A stretch of 64,000 nucleotides of DNA from Gordionus sp. m RMFG-2023 (lineage: Eukaryota; Nematomorpha; Gordioida; Chordodea; Parachordodidae), in assembly GCF_954871325.1 (NCBI RefSeq), contig NC_088779.1, positions 22,074,846 to 22,138,845 on the forward strand, written 5' to 3'. Shown here in pieces: positions 48,701 to 57,103 of this stretch. The notes under the pieces were generated by a model that searched no databases, was not told the DNA's origin, and saw nothing but the letters and a program-made list of their open reading frames with translations. The number at the start of each line of letters is the position of its first letter. The stretch's first letter is position 1. Both the position numbers and the translations under genes were made by a program.

Positions 48701-51700
48701 TATTTTCAAAATAAAATTTTTGAAGCCTCACCTGCCTACTTGTAAATGGACAAAAAAAATAGTTAAAAAGTTCAAAAAGAAAATATGACGATTTTTTTAT
48801 TTGTATTATTAAGAACTAATCAAGTCAAAAATATAATTTTTTGGAGATTCGGACTCTGGAAAATCACAGCTGCTATTGTTTTTTTAGAGTCATAAAATTT
48901 GGATTTTAACGAGGCTCAAGTACTGGTTGGGGCTCATCGGAAAACGCCTTTAAAATGAGCAATCTGACGGAATTTCTATTCTTTCTTAATATATCCCCAA
49001 AGCATAGGATAGAAGGTTAAAATATGAATCTTTACATATTTCTCGTCAAATCATTTCATTCATTTACTATCAGCCCAGTATCATTGTTTTCCATAATTTT
49101 TAATTAAGTTCGGAAAATTCACTAATCTCACAAAAAAAATATTATTGATAAAATTAGGCATATATTGGCCATAAGTATTTCAAAAAATGACGTTTTTGTA
49201 ATTTGAATCTAAAGGCAGAAAAAAGAAAAAAAAATAACCTGCGTTACCCCTCATTCATAGTTAGCGCGAATTATACAATTGTATATTTGTATTTCAGCCG
49301 CGACTTGGCGCTTACTGTGAATGAGGGGTTGCCCTGCGTACAGTTAGCACGAATTCGTGACGAGGTATACAAAATATGATAATAAATTTGGGTGTATTTT
49401 TATATACTTCGCCGCGAATTGGCGCTAACTATGAATGAAGGAATATTGCGTTTACAATTAGCGCGAATTCGCGGTGAAGTTTACAAAATATCATATAAAT
49501 ATAAAAATTTTACATTCATTTTTGTATTCGCCGCTAATTCGCACTAACTATGAATGCAGAGTTACAGGCCTTCAAAGTTCAAATGCACGCGTTATCTTCT
49601 TTTAATGAATCTCAAATTACTAAAAAAATATGTAGTACAAAATTCAAAAATTGTATATCATTTTGGTATCTCTTAAAATTATAGAAAATACCAATTTAAA
49701 AAAAAAATTTTTTTTGGTATCATTGTATTTCCAATAAATAAAGCAAAAAACAATATTTTAAAATAGCTCTCATTTTGGAAGATGAAGCATATATTTATTA
49801 CAAATCCTTTTTAAGTTAAAAATTAAAAAAAAATAAAGATAAAATAACAATCTAAATACTAAACAATTATAAATATGAGGATTAAAAAATCAACATATAT
49901 ATTGCAATATACATACAAATCTTCATTGTAGAATATTAAAAAGTTTGGATTCCCAAAAACTAATTGCCTACTTTTTTGATATTCCTGTAAACCAAAAACT
50001 CGTCACAAAATTTTTATTTTTAAAATATTTCAATTATTATTTTTTCACTAATTAATGGTTCTAAAATTATGTATTAGACATAAACTGTTCAATATTCAAA
50101 TGTTATAAAAACTCTTGGCAGCCATTTGCAAGATAGCAACCTTTATTTTAATAAGTCTATGTTTTATGAATCTCTCAATTTTAAATCATTTACAAGTGAT
50201 TTTAAAATTTTGAAAATTCTGATTTGACCGAAAATATATTTCAGGAACAATTTAAAATCATAGTAACTTCACTTATATATTAAATTAACTCAACAATTTA
50301 GTTTTTTACTTATTTAATTCTTTTGTTATATATTAAGTTATATCACAAAAAATTTTGTAATATGACCTTTCTATATATTTTTATTATTCAAATGTACACT
50401 TTAAATTGTATATATATATTATATATATAGATTGTTTAGGAGAATTAGATTATTGATATGTAATTTTCTCTTAAAGTGAAATTAATCCACATTTTTCAAA
50501 AAGATATAATATAAAAATAATGAATTATTTTTTAAAAATTTGTATTTTAATGATGTAGAAAAATAAATATATAGAAATTTTTATAACAATAATATATAAG
50601 AAGAAAAAAGTAACAAAAAAATTTTCGCAAGAGAGAAAAAATCGATTTAAATATTTTTTAAGTAACAAAAATAGCAAAACATTCCAAGAACTGAATGAGT
50701 CATCAATTTAAAAAAAAATAATTCCTCTAAGTAAATTTTAAAAAAAACGAAAGTCTTATCTTGAATTTATAGTGGCGCGATTGCGATCGCGATTTAAAAG
50801 CTGATTGATTTTTAAAATCTGTTTATGAGATCAATTATTCTTTATTAAAATCATTATTTCTTAGATTATTATTAAAATTTGAATTAAAGATAAAATTAAT
50901 ATTAACAAATAAAAATTGATCTCATAAACAGATTTTAAAAATCAGCTTAAATCGCGATCGCGCCACTATGAATTCAAGGTTAAGCGAACAAGTATATTCG
51001 GCTAGCTAATAATAATAGAAAAATAATAGCAAATTTATACAAGCCATTCAGGGGAAAATATAAGTTTCTAACAAATGTTACCATCTAGGAAACTCTGACA
51101 CATAAAAAAAAGAAAGAACCGAAAGCCATAAATTATATGGTGGAAAAAAAAACTTAATTTTTTTTAAAATATAATTTGAGAGGTTGATCTAAGTAGGGCA
51201 GTTTGAGCTGTGCTGTCTTCTAATTACCAAGTTCAAAGATATGAATTATTATCTACGCTTCCATTTTAGGCCTCGTTCATAGTAAGCGCTAAATACCGCT
51301 ATGTCACTCAAGCGAATTCATCGGTAAACGAGAGCATACCAGTATAATTTTAAAATTTAAATTTACGCATCGCTTGAGAGATATCGCGACAAATTTGCGT
51401 TTATTAAAAAGGATCCCTGGTACCACTAGGCGTAAAATAAAAACATTAAAGTCAAAAGGCAGCTCATATAAGTGTCAACATTCCTGACTGAAAGATATAT
51501 TATAGTGATTGCTAAAAATGGGCGATATAGGAACTAGGTCCATTCAATGAATGAATGAATAGAATAATTTACTATTCGAATTATACCAATCAAATGATTT
51601 GTGGTAAACCGAATACGCATTATTTATTATTCGATTCGTTCAAAATCGAATACGAATAACAAAATAACCAAATACGAATAATTCATTGATTCGATATATG

Positions 51701-54700
51701 AATAAGCTAGGTCGATACGATCTCCAGATGAATGCCGAAAAATGAATTAAACATTGAGGCGCGAGTTAATTTATTCGTTTTTTCAAGGCTGAGCTGTATT
51801 TTTCAACGTTGATAATTTGGGTTAGAAATTTGGTCTATCCGTTTTTATGTCCTAGCTTAAAATAGAGCAATTAGGCCCCGTTCATAGTAAACGCGAAATA
51901 CTGTGACCAAGCGATGGGTAATTCGTGGCTAAAAGAGAGCATAGCGGTATAATTTAAAATTATGTATTTTGTAAATTTACGCATCACTTAAGCGACATGG
52001 CGGCATTTCGTGCTTACCATAAACGAGACATTACCCTAAGATATATTAATATTAAACAACGTAAATAAATATTTTAAAAAAATTTAAAAAGTGAAAAAAA
52101 TAATCGATAGAAGAGAAATAAAATATGTTCGTAAAAAAAGAGTAAAACCACATGTTCTGTGTATGAGTGGGCATAATAATGTCAAATAACAGCGCTTTAC
52201 TTAAAGATGTTAAAAAATGGATTAAAATAAAATTAAAACTTGCGATAAAACCTATTTTAAATACAGTAAGGGGGTAGGTGAATGAGTGATAATTATGGAG
52301 GGAGTATATAGAATGTTTTTATAATTTTGTTCTATCTACTTAAGGCCTAGTGTATTATTCAAAAATTTATATCTACCTACCGCCATTAACAACTATAAAG
52401 TACGACCGAATTTAAAAATTTTAAATGTCTTTAAAAGTTTAACAGCAAATGTGTATTCAGTGGAACTGAAACCTTGTCTAAAACTGGGATATACATTTTC
52501 TAAAAAAGATTTTTTTTTATAGCAATCTTCATTTTCATCCCTAAATTACAAGTTTTTTATGGAACATACGGATTTGAATTAGTTTTGTTAAACGCCTCAA
52601 TTTGAGCCGATTGTTAAAAATGGCGAACTCGATATTTTAGTCAGAAAAATATTGTCCAAGCCTCGAGATTACGCTCATAGATGTCCGAACCTTTATCTTC
52701 AAGCTTCAGTAATATTTTTCTGGATAAGATATTGAGCTAGTCGTTTTAAAAAATAGACTGAAATCGAGCTTAAAAACACCACCACCATATGGAATCATTA
52801 TATGATATTATTTTCCTAGTTTATTAAAAAGAACTGAAATAAAAAAATTAGTATTGTCAAACATGGCAATAAGGTTTTATCTATTAGCGAAATCTCGAGA
52901 CTTAGGCAATATTTTTTTGACTAAAATATTGAGTTAATCGGCTCAAATCTCATTTGACAACACCTACTCAAATGGAAATTTTATAAAGTATATTCAGTAC
53001 CATATACAAACTAACTAATTACCCCTCAGCCCCATCATTCTTGATGGAGCTAGTAGAGTTTATTTACAAAATAAAATATCAGAATATCATATATATTTCA
53101 CTAATAATTTTGAAAAAATCGGGATTAGTAAATTTTTATTTGCCTTTAAGAATAGTTTATTTTCAACATTTCTGTCAAAGGATTTGCTTGTTTTTCTTCG
53201 AAAATAAGCCTTACTACTGAGAATACATCTACAAGAATACTTGGTGTAAGGATAACATTATATATAATAAAAAGTAATAATTTAATCTTTAATTAATTAG
53301 TTCAGATGATGACTCACTTATTTTGTCAATTCCACAGAGGTTGGCATTTTGATATAGCAATGCTATATTGTTTTTTATAATGATTATTCATAAAAAGATC
53401 TTATTGGCATCTTGGGTTTTTACTAAGTTGAATGTATGATATTCAATGCTTGAGAAGAAAGACAATGTGATTTTAATTATTAAGTTTTAATTTAATTAAT
53501 AATTCTATATAATATTTAGCTAAGCAAAATTTTGTTACATGTAAAACTAACTAAAATTTAGTACAATTATTTAAGACAAGTTATGTGAGAATAATCTCAC
53601 AGAGATGTGTTCCCATAGGTCGATTTTTAAAAAGGAGCCAGATTAAAATTTTAGTATTTTGGCTAAAATCTTAATATTTGGTACATAGGTGTAGAGGAAT
53701 ACTCCCTACAAAAATTTCAGTTCTTGTAATTATCATTTTAAGCAATAAAATTCCTATCCTATACACCACTACCCCCTATTTCCCCAAAATATATTTAATA
53801 TACCACTCCATAAACAAGAATTTGAAAGAAAAATAAGTAAAAGTTAATAATTTTTTAAATAACAACTATAATTTAAAATTTTAAGAAAAAAATGAAAAAC
53901 CAAAATATTTTTATAAAATATACCTATAATAAGGTGGACCTACTAATTAAATCATATGAAAAGCCGCAGATAATAGTACTTTCCTCCTAGGAAAATCCAA
54001 GCTATTTCTATGAATCTGCATCTGACTAATATATTTATCAGAGACCTGCAGGCCCGGCCCTAAAACTTTTTAAGCATATCCGGGCCGGGCCTAAAAAAAT
54101 TTTTTTAAATATATCCGGGCCGGGCCTAAGATTGTTAAACCCGGGCCGGGCCTTAATATTTTTTATAAAAATTTTTACATTATGAGTTAATGGTTATAAG
54201 ATTATATTATATTATAGTTATGATTAATATAATATTGGGTGATGGTTAACACTACCTAACACCCACAGATCGATCTAATTATTAATTTCCTGCAAATTTA
54301 TTCAAAGTATTAATATATTTTTTTATAATTCATATCTAAATTTTTACAACATATTTTACCAAAACAATCAAATAAAGAAATATCTTAAATAAGCCCTAAT
54401 ATTCAAGTATTATTAATATATTTTTTTATAATTCATATCTAAATTTTTAGAATATATTTTACCAAAACAATCAAATAAAGGAATATCACTTCTTGAAGTT
54501 TGTAATACCTTTCAAAGCGAAAAAGGAGAAATAAATTATTTTACAAGTATCATTTTATTTCTCTTTTTCTCTGTCCCAAATTCAAGCAATTACGTATGTA
54601 GTCAGGGACAGATCGCAAGATGACGGAAAACTATATAAAAGATTATATTAAATTACAAGAGGCTCAGGAAGTAAATGAAATACCATCGACCAGTCAAATT

Positions 54701-57103
54701 ACGACTGTTGTTAAACAAACTGAATCGTTTTATGACAAATGGGGCGATGGTAATTCTGGTAATATGTCAATACCCGATGATGAATATTATAATTACATAA
54801 ATAAAAAAATAGATGAAACATTTAAGGTGGATAATTTGTTAGAGTGGTGGGCGGCTCATCAAAGCGAATTTCCAATTTTAGCAAAATTGGCAATTCCTGC
54901 TTCAAGTGCAAGCTGTGAGCAGAATTTTTTCACTACGAGAATTCTTGAAGAAAGAAGAAGTAATCTTCAACCTGAAAAGGTAGATATGCTTCTCTTTCTT
55001 CTTGATAATTTGTGAATTTTTAATATCTTTCTTGAGTATAGGGTTTCGTCAATCATGCTGGTTTTTTACTTTGCAAACTGTCAAATATTTATTGCATTTA
55101 TTATATTTACCTTGAGTCATGAAAGTTTTTAATCCAACATTTTTCATTATTTTTTTTTACAATATTATATAATACAATTATCTTCTTTTGTTAAAAATTT
55201 ATATTATAAAATAAATTATATTAATATTGTGCAATTAGATTATATTTTCAAAATACTATTTATTATACATGCATTTTTTTAAATAGTGATTTATTTTTAT
55301 TTTATAAATTAAATAGTAAATTAAATACAATATATTATATTCTCAAAATATTTTCCATTTTTATAAATTAAATATTAGTTTTATTTTTTTTAAATGCAAT
55401 ATAAAAATATAGTATATGCTCAAAATATTATTACCATTTTTATGAATATTAGTTTTATTTTTATAAATGCAATATAAAATAAAGTATATGCTCAAAATAT
55501 TCATTTTTATAAATAAAAGTTTTATAATTTTTATAAATTCAATATAATATTCTCAAAATATTCTCAAAATATTAGCTATTTACATGTATTTTTTAAATAA
55601 TAAGCGATAATACTCACTGAAAAATATGGTAGTGAATTTTTGTATATACCAGGTCGAATATAATTTTTAAAAATTCTGAGCCATGCCTGAAATTTTTTTT
55701 TAAAAAAATATCCGGGCCGGGTCTAAAAAATTTAAAACCGGGTTGGGCCAGGCCATGCAAATGGTACCTCTGCAGGTCTCTGATATTTATCAATTTTAAC
55801 TATATGAAAAAGGCCAGCATACAGAATATGATAAGTTTTATTTATAACTAATTTATTATAATATAACATATTAAAAATAAAATTAATTATTTGAATTAAT
55901 TTATAATAATATATATCAGAGACCTGAAGGCCCTGCCCTAAGCCCAGCCCAGGACGTATTTTAATTTTTTTTAAAAAATATCTGGGTCAAGCCGTATATT
56001 TATTTTAAAACCAAATATTTGAAATCACCATCATTAGCTATAAAAATCAAAAATAAATAAAATTATTTAAAAAAATATGGGTTGGGCTGATTTTTTTTTT
56101 AAAAAACCTGGGCTGGGCCAGAAAAAATTTTAAAAAAAAAATCCAGGCCAGGTCAAAAAAATTTTTGAAAAAAAAATCTGGGCAAGACCATACAAATGGT
56201 ACCTCTGCAGGTCACTGATATATATAAATATTTTAAAATGTAACTAATTACTTTTAGCAGTTACATAGTTATTTTTTTGCAAAAACTACTTCTACAACAC
56301 TATGGGTGAGGCCTGTTGCATGATAATTATTTTAATAATAAGATTATCAAAAATTTTATCAAAAGCTAGCATATAATTTTTTTTTAAATATATTCCAAAT
56401 TCAGTCTTAGACTTAGCATCATTTAAAAATATACCAAATAAACTAAATATAAGGATTAGTTGTATGTTTTATTCTTATATTACTCCAAAAATTTTAGTTC
56501 CAATAAATTAACATTATAAATATAATGTTAAGATAATATAAGTAATATAAATAAAATATATCATGTGTAAAACTGCATTAAAATTCAAAAATTACCTAAT
56601 GGTGAACTAGTTTTTGTTCTTCGAGCTTGTTTGCCATCACATGAATCTATAATTGTTTAAATATAATCAATATTTGGTTAAATTTATAACCCAAAGCATA
56701 AGAGAGAAATTGATTAACAGCACACACTAACCAAATCCATCTAGGTATTGGTGGGTATTTAGAAGGGAACATATCAGTAGATGCATAAAAATGATAATCA
56801 TATATAGTAAGTAAAATAATATTGACAACAGTAAGCAAAAACCCAATAAATGTCATTAAATTTGGGGCAATCCATCTTGGGAAAAACTAAATACATATTA
56901 TGATATTATTATAATATATAAATTTATACCTCAACCGTTTTATCCCATAAAGGATTTGTTATATAATAGCTTAAGGGTGACGTATCAACAGACACATACT
57001 TTAAATATAAATGAATATAATTATAAAAGTATGGTTTTACCTTGTAACGATCAATCCCGTTTAAATGTTTTTGTTTCAAATAATTATATTTCAGTATGTC
57101 CAT
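36749..57103 (-). CDS. EPT1: Ethanolaminephosphotransferase (EPT1/SELENOI-like), nine exons, giant intron 4
   Basis: Transfers phosphoethanolamine from CDP-ethanolamine to diacylglycerol, the last step of the Kennedy pathway, in ER/Golgi membranes. Exons (minus): 57103-57041, 56998-56930, 56886-56691, 56646-56596, 39034-38823, 38391-38274, 37756-37708, 37427-37241 and 37006-36749. All introns are GT-AG, every phase joins, and the total is exactly 400 codons plus stop, the family's usual length. The CDP-alcohol phosphotransferase motif DG(x)2AR(x)8G(x)3D(x)3D is complete. Exon 4 gives DSCDGKQARR...SSPLG and exon 5 GELFDHGLDSW, so intron 4 (39035-56595, 17,561 nt) splits the motif glycine codon. 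Other family blocks are FFPRWIAPNLMTF, HWEKYITGIFYLPWAYD and HLHFGYRIVKY. About eight hydrophobic segments fit a multipass protein. Introns 1-3 are 42-44 nt and introns 5-8 are 431, 517, 280 and 234 nt. There is no frame break, so I consider it a gene, though splicing of intron 4 is inferred. Confidence 0.87.
38540..38741. mobile_element. Mariner-like MITE in EPT1 intron 5
   Basis: 202 bp with imperfect inverted ends (TCGTCGGTCGAATATTATAGT on the left, ACTGACGA on the right) and a TA dinucleotide on each side, the Tc1/mariner signature. A relative lies at 47196-47382. Its insertion accounts for much of the 431-nt length of intron 5. Confidence 0.65.
39718..39910. mobile_element. TAGTGTTG-family MITE, right end decayed
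   Basis: The left end TAGTGTTGTTATAAACGG and interior ('gagccgattttttaaaa', 'cattttagccag') match the MITE at 7286-7508. The right inverted repeat is recognisable to about 39905 but its last bases are lost next to the LTR element at 39928. Confidence 0.7.
40241..41327 (-). repeat. Left arm of the LTR palindrome
   Basis: About 1.09 kb, inverted relative to 41563-42632. It spans LTR sequence, a frame on minus 41031-40657 with one CCHC knuckle (CYGCGEVGHIRHWC), and an AT-rich stretch toward the loop. The arms differ by scattered substitutions and small gaps. Confidence 0.8.
41403..41600 (+). CDS. Zinc-knuckle (CCHC) frame at the loop of the LTR palindrome
   Basis: A 65-codon frame spanning the palindrome loop and the start of the right arm. 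It has two CX2CX4HX4C zinc knuckles (CYKCGEMGHIAVNC and CFACGEMGHISTYC), an Arg/Gly-rich N-terminus and a Lys/Arg-rich C-terminus. Such knuckles bind single-stranded nucleic acid in gag nucleocapsids and in cellular CNBP-type proteins. Lying within a retroelement fossil, it is most likely a gag-tail remnant. No promoter or splice partner is seen. Confidence 0.45.
   Translation: MSRPFNSGGQRGRNGRCYKCGEMGHIAVNCRDVKCFACGEMGHISTYCPGRAEKRVLRKRKIFNK
41563..42632 (+). repeat. Right arm of the LTR palindrome
   Basis: Mirror of 40241-41327, including the plus frame 41776-42222 with CYGCGEAGHIRRWC and the LTR start at 42213. It contains an extra hairpin-like insert 'ttccctataaaagggaa' near 42431, also present in the adjoining LTR copy at about 42800-42820 but absent from the left LTR. 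Confidence 0.8.
45239..45669 (+). repeat. 3' LTR of the LARD-like element
   Basis: 431-bp intact copy of the LTR. It provides the uninterrupted sequence ('gttaatttgataatgttat') that proves the insertion point of the palindromic element in the 5' LTR. Confidence 0.9.
46023..46095. repeat. Half of a TAGTGTTG-family MITE
   Basis: Only the left arm is present ('ttgttaaaaactcaatttg', 'agccgatttttaaaaac', 'aatattttagctagaaaa'). The right arm is missing. Confidence 0.55.
46430..46522 (-). ncRNA. SINE-like, tRNA-derived fragment
   Basis: The minus strand reads TGGCTCAGTAGCTCAG (A-box-like, about 46519-46507). It is followed about 35 nt later by GTTTGATTCCC (B-box-like, one change from GTTCGATTC, about 46475-46465). 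The spacing fits a Pol III tRNA-type promoter, but stems do not form a full cloverleaf. It differs from the tRNA-like region at 17.3 kb. No poly(A) tail or duplication was found. Confidence 0.4.
47196..47382. mobile_element. Mariner-like MITE
   Basis: 187 bp with inverted ends TTGGTCGGCTGAGTATTATAG and AATAACTCAGCCGACGA, flanked by TA on both sides. The interior arms pair over about 40 bp. Related to 38540-38741. Confidence 0.7.
47632..47831. mobile_element. TAGTGTTG-family hAT MITE
   Basis: 200 bp, inverted repeats of about 55 bp (TAGTGTTGTTAAACGGCTCG) and an exact 8-bp duplication TTATTAAG (47624-47631 and 47832-47839). The centre holds a (TTTC)n tract. It is the best-preserved intron copy of this family. 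Confidence 0.88.
47840..49240. other. AT-rich intron DNA, nothing recognised
   Basis: 1.4 kb of the EPT1 giant intron with no convincing coding frame or paired terminal repeats. Words such as 'cccgccaatggttttag' and 'cgcctattggttta' recur at 48400-48640, suggesting a decayed short tandem repeat. Confidence 0.4.
49246..49563. repeat. Triple hairpin repeat based on TTAGCGCGAATTCG
   Basis: Three consecutive palindromic units of about 105 bp, each with the left word 'agttagcgcgaatt' and the right word 'ggcgctaactatgaatgag'. The outer ends are inverted (TTACCCCTCATTCATAG... and ...CTATGAATGCAGAGTTA), so the whole also forms a large hairpin. It looks like a MITE amplified in tandem. Its relation to the GTTCATAGTAA MITEs at 51.3 and 51.9 kb is suggested by the shared 'TTCATAGT'. 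Confidence 0.65.
50759..50979. mobile_element. Harbinger-like MITE with ~75-bp inverted repeats
   Basis: 221 bp with long inverted repeats containing TAGTGGCGCGATTGCGATCG and 'ctgtttatgagatcaatt', and TTA on each side (50756-50758 and 50980-50982). The 3-bp TTA duplication suggests PIF/Harbinger. The arms differ by a few bases and would fold into a very stable hairpin. Confidence 0.75.
51269..51415. mobile_element. Harbinger-like MITE, right end decayed
   Basis: The left end is GGCCTCGTTCATAGTAAGCGC preceded by TTA. The interior parallels 51874-52030 ('agcgaattcatcgg', 'agagcatacc', 'atttacgcatcgctt'). The right terminus is degenerate. Confidence 0.6.
51874..52030. mobile_element. Harbinger-like MITE with TTA target duplication
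   Basis: 157 bp with inverted ends (GGCCCCGTTCATAGTAAACG and GCTTACCATAAACGAGACA) and TTA at 51871-51873 and 52031-52033. Second copy of the 51269 family. Confidence 0.75.
52580..52975. mobile_element. Decayed TAGTGTTG-family MITE pair
   Basis: A full-length but diverged copy at 52580-52790 (left TAGTTTTGTTAAACG, interior 'gagccgattgttaaaaatgg' and 'atattttagtcagaaaaat'). A right-half copy follows at about 52840-52975 ending 'gacaacacctac'. No target duplication is recognisable. A fragment of the same family lies at about 53605-53690. Confidence 0.6.
52990..54030. other. AT-rich intron DNA, little recognised
   Basis: About 1 kb of the giant intron. Apart from a MITE fragment near 53605-53690 I see no coding block, terminal repeats or satellites. 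Confidence 0.4.
54039..55782 (+). mobile_element. hAT transposon with transposase fragment
   Basis: 1,744 bp with 13-bp inverted ends (CAGAGACCTGCAG) and an exact 8-bp duplication ATATTTAT (54031-54038 and 55783-55790). The subterminal regions carry several GGGCCGGGCC words, a striking contrast to the AT-rich body. It contains a C-terminal transposase frame (54620-55015) and two direct copies of a ~100-bp repeat (about 54300-54480). The rest of a transposase is not present, so it is internally deleted. It lies in EPT1 intron 4 on the opposite strand. Confidence 0.9.
54620..55015 (+). CDS. hAT transposase C-terminal fragment
   Basis: 131 codons. Residues 70-131 match the hAT dimerisation domain: LLEWWAAHQSEFPILAKLA, then PASSASCEQNFFTTRILEERR with the conserved Ser-x-x-Cys-Glu-(Q/R) core, then NLQPEKVDMLLFLLDNL. 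The first ~65 residues are hydrophilic linker. The BED finger and the catalytic DDE core normally upstream are missing, and the element is too short to hold them, so this cannot be an active transposase. It could at most make a dimerisation-domain peptide. Translation from the first ATG is assumed. Confidence 0.75.
   Translation: MTENYIKDYIKLQEAQEVNEIPSTSQITTVVKQTESFYDKWGDGNSGNMSIPDDEYYNYINKKIDETFKVDNLLEWWAAHQSEFPILAKLAIPASSASCEQNFFTTRILEERRSNLQPEKVDMLLFLLDNL
55917..56217. mobile_element. hAT MITE related to the 54-kb element
   Basis: 301 bp with ends CAGAGACCTGAAGG and CCTCTGCAGGTCACTG, and an 8-bp duplication ATATATAT (55909-55916 and 56218-56225; low complexity, so weaker proof). Subterminal 'gggctgggcc' and 'ccaggccagg' words link it to 54039-55782, of which it is a deletion derivative or cousin. 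Confidence 0.85.

Larger units (their letters stand above)
39035..56595 (-). other. Giant intron 4 of the EPT1 gene
   Basis: The donor GTAATT (56595) and acceptor ATTTAG (39035) are canonical, and phase 1 on the donor side meets two bases on the acceptor side. The content is almost all transposons: a 5.7-kb non-coding LTR element with a 2.8-kb palindromic LTR element inside it, a 1.7-kb hAT element, at least eight MITEs and a SINE-like piece. Its neighbours in the same gene are 42-517 nt. Homologous blocks on both sides abut with no residue missing or repeated, which argues against two unrelated gene fragments. Confidence 0.75.

Noticed and set aside
56596-57103. EPT1 as a 3'-truncated pseudogene ending after the DGKQARR exon
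   Set aside because: The missing five exons were found in order on the same strand at 39034-36749 with matching phase and no lost residue.
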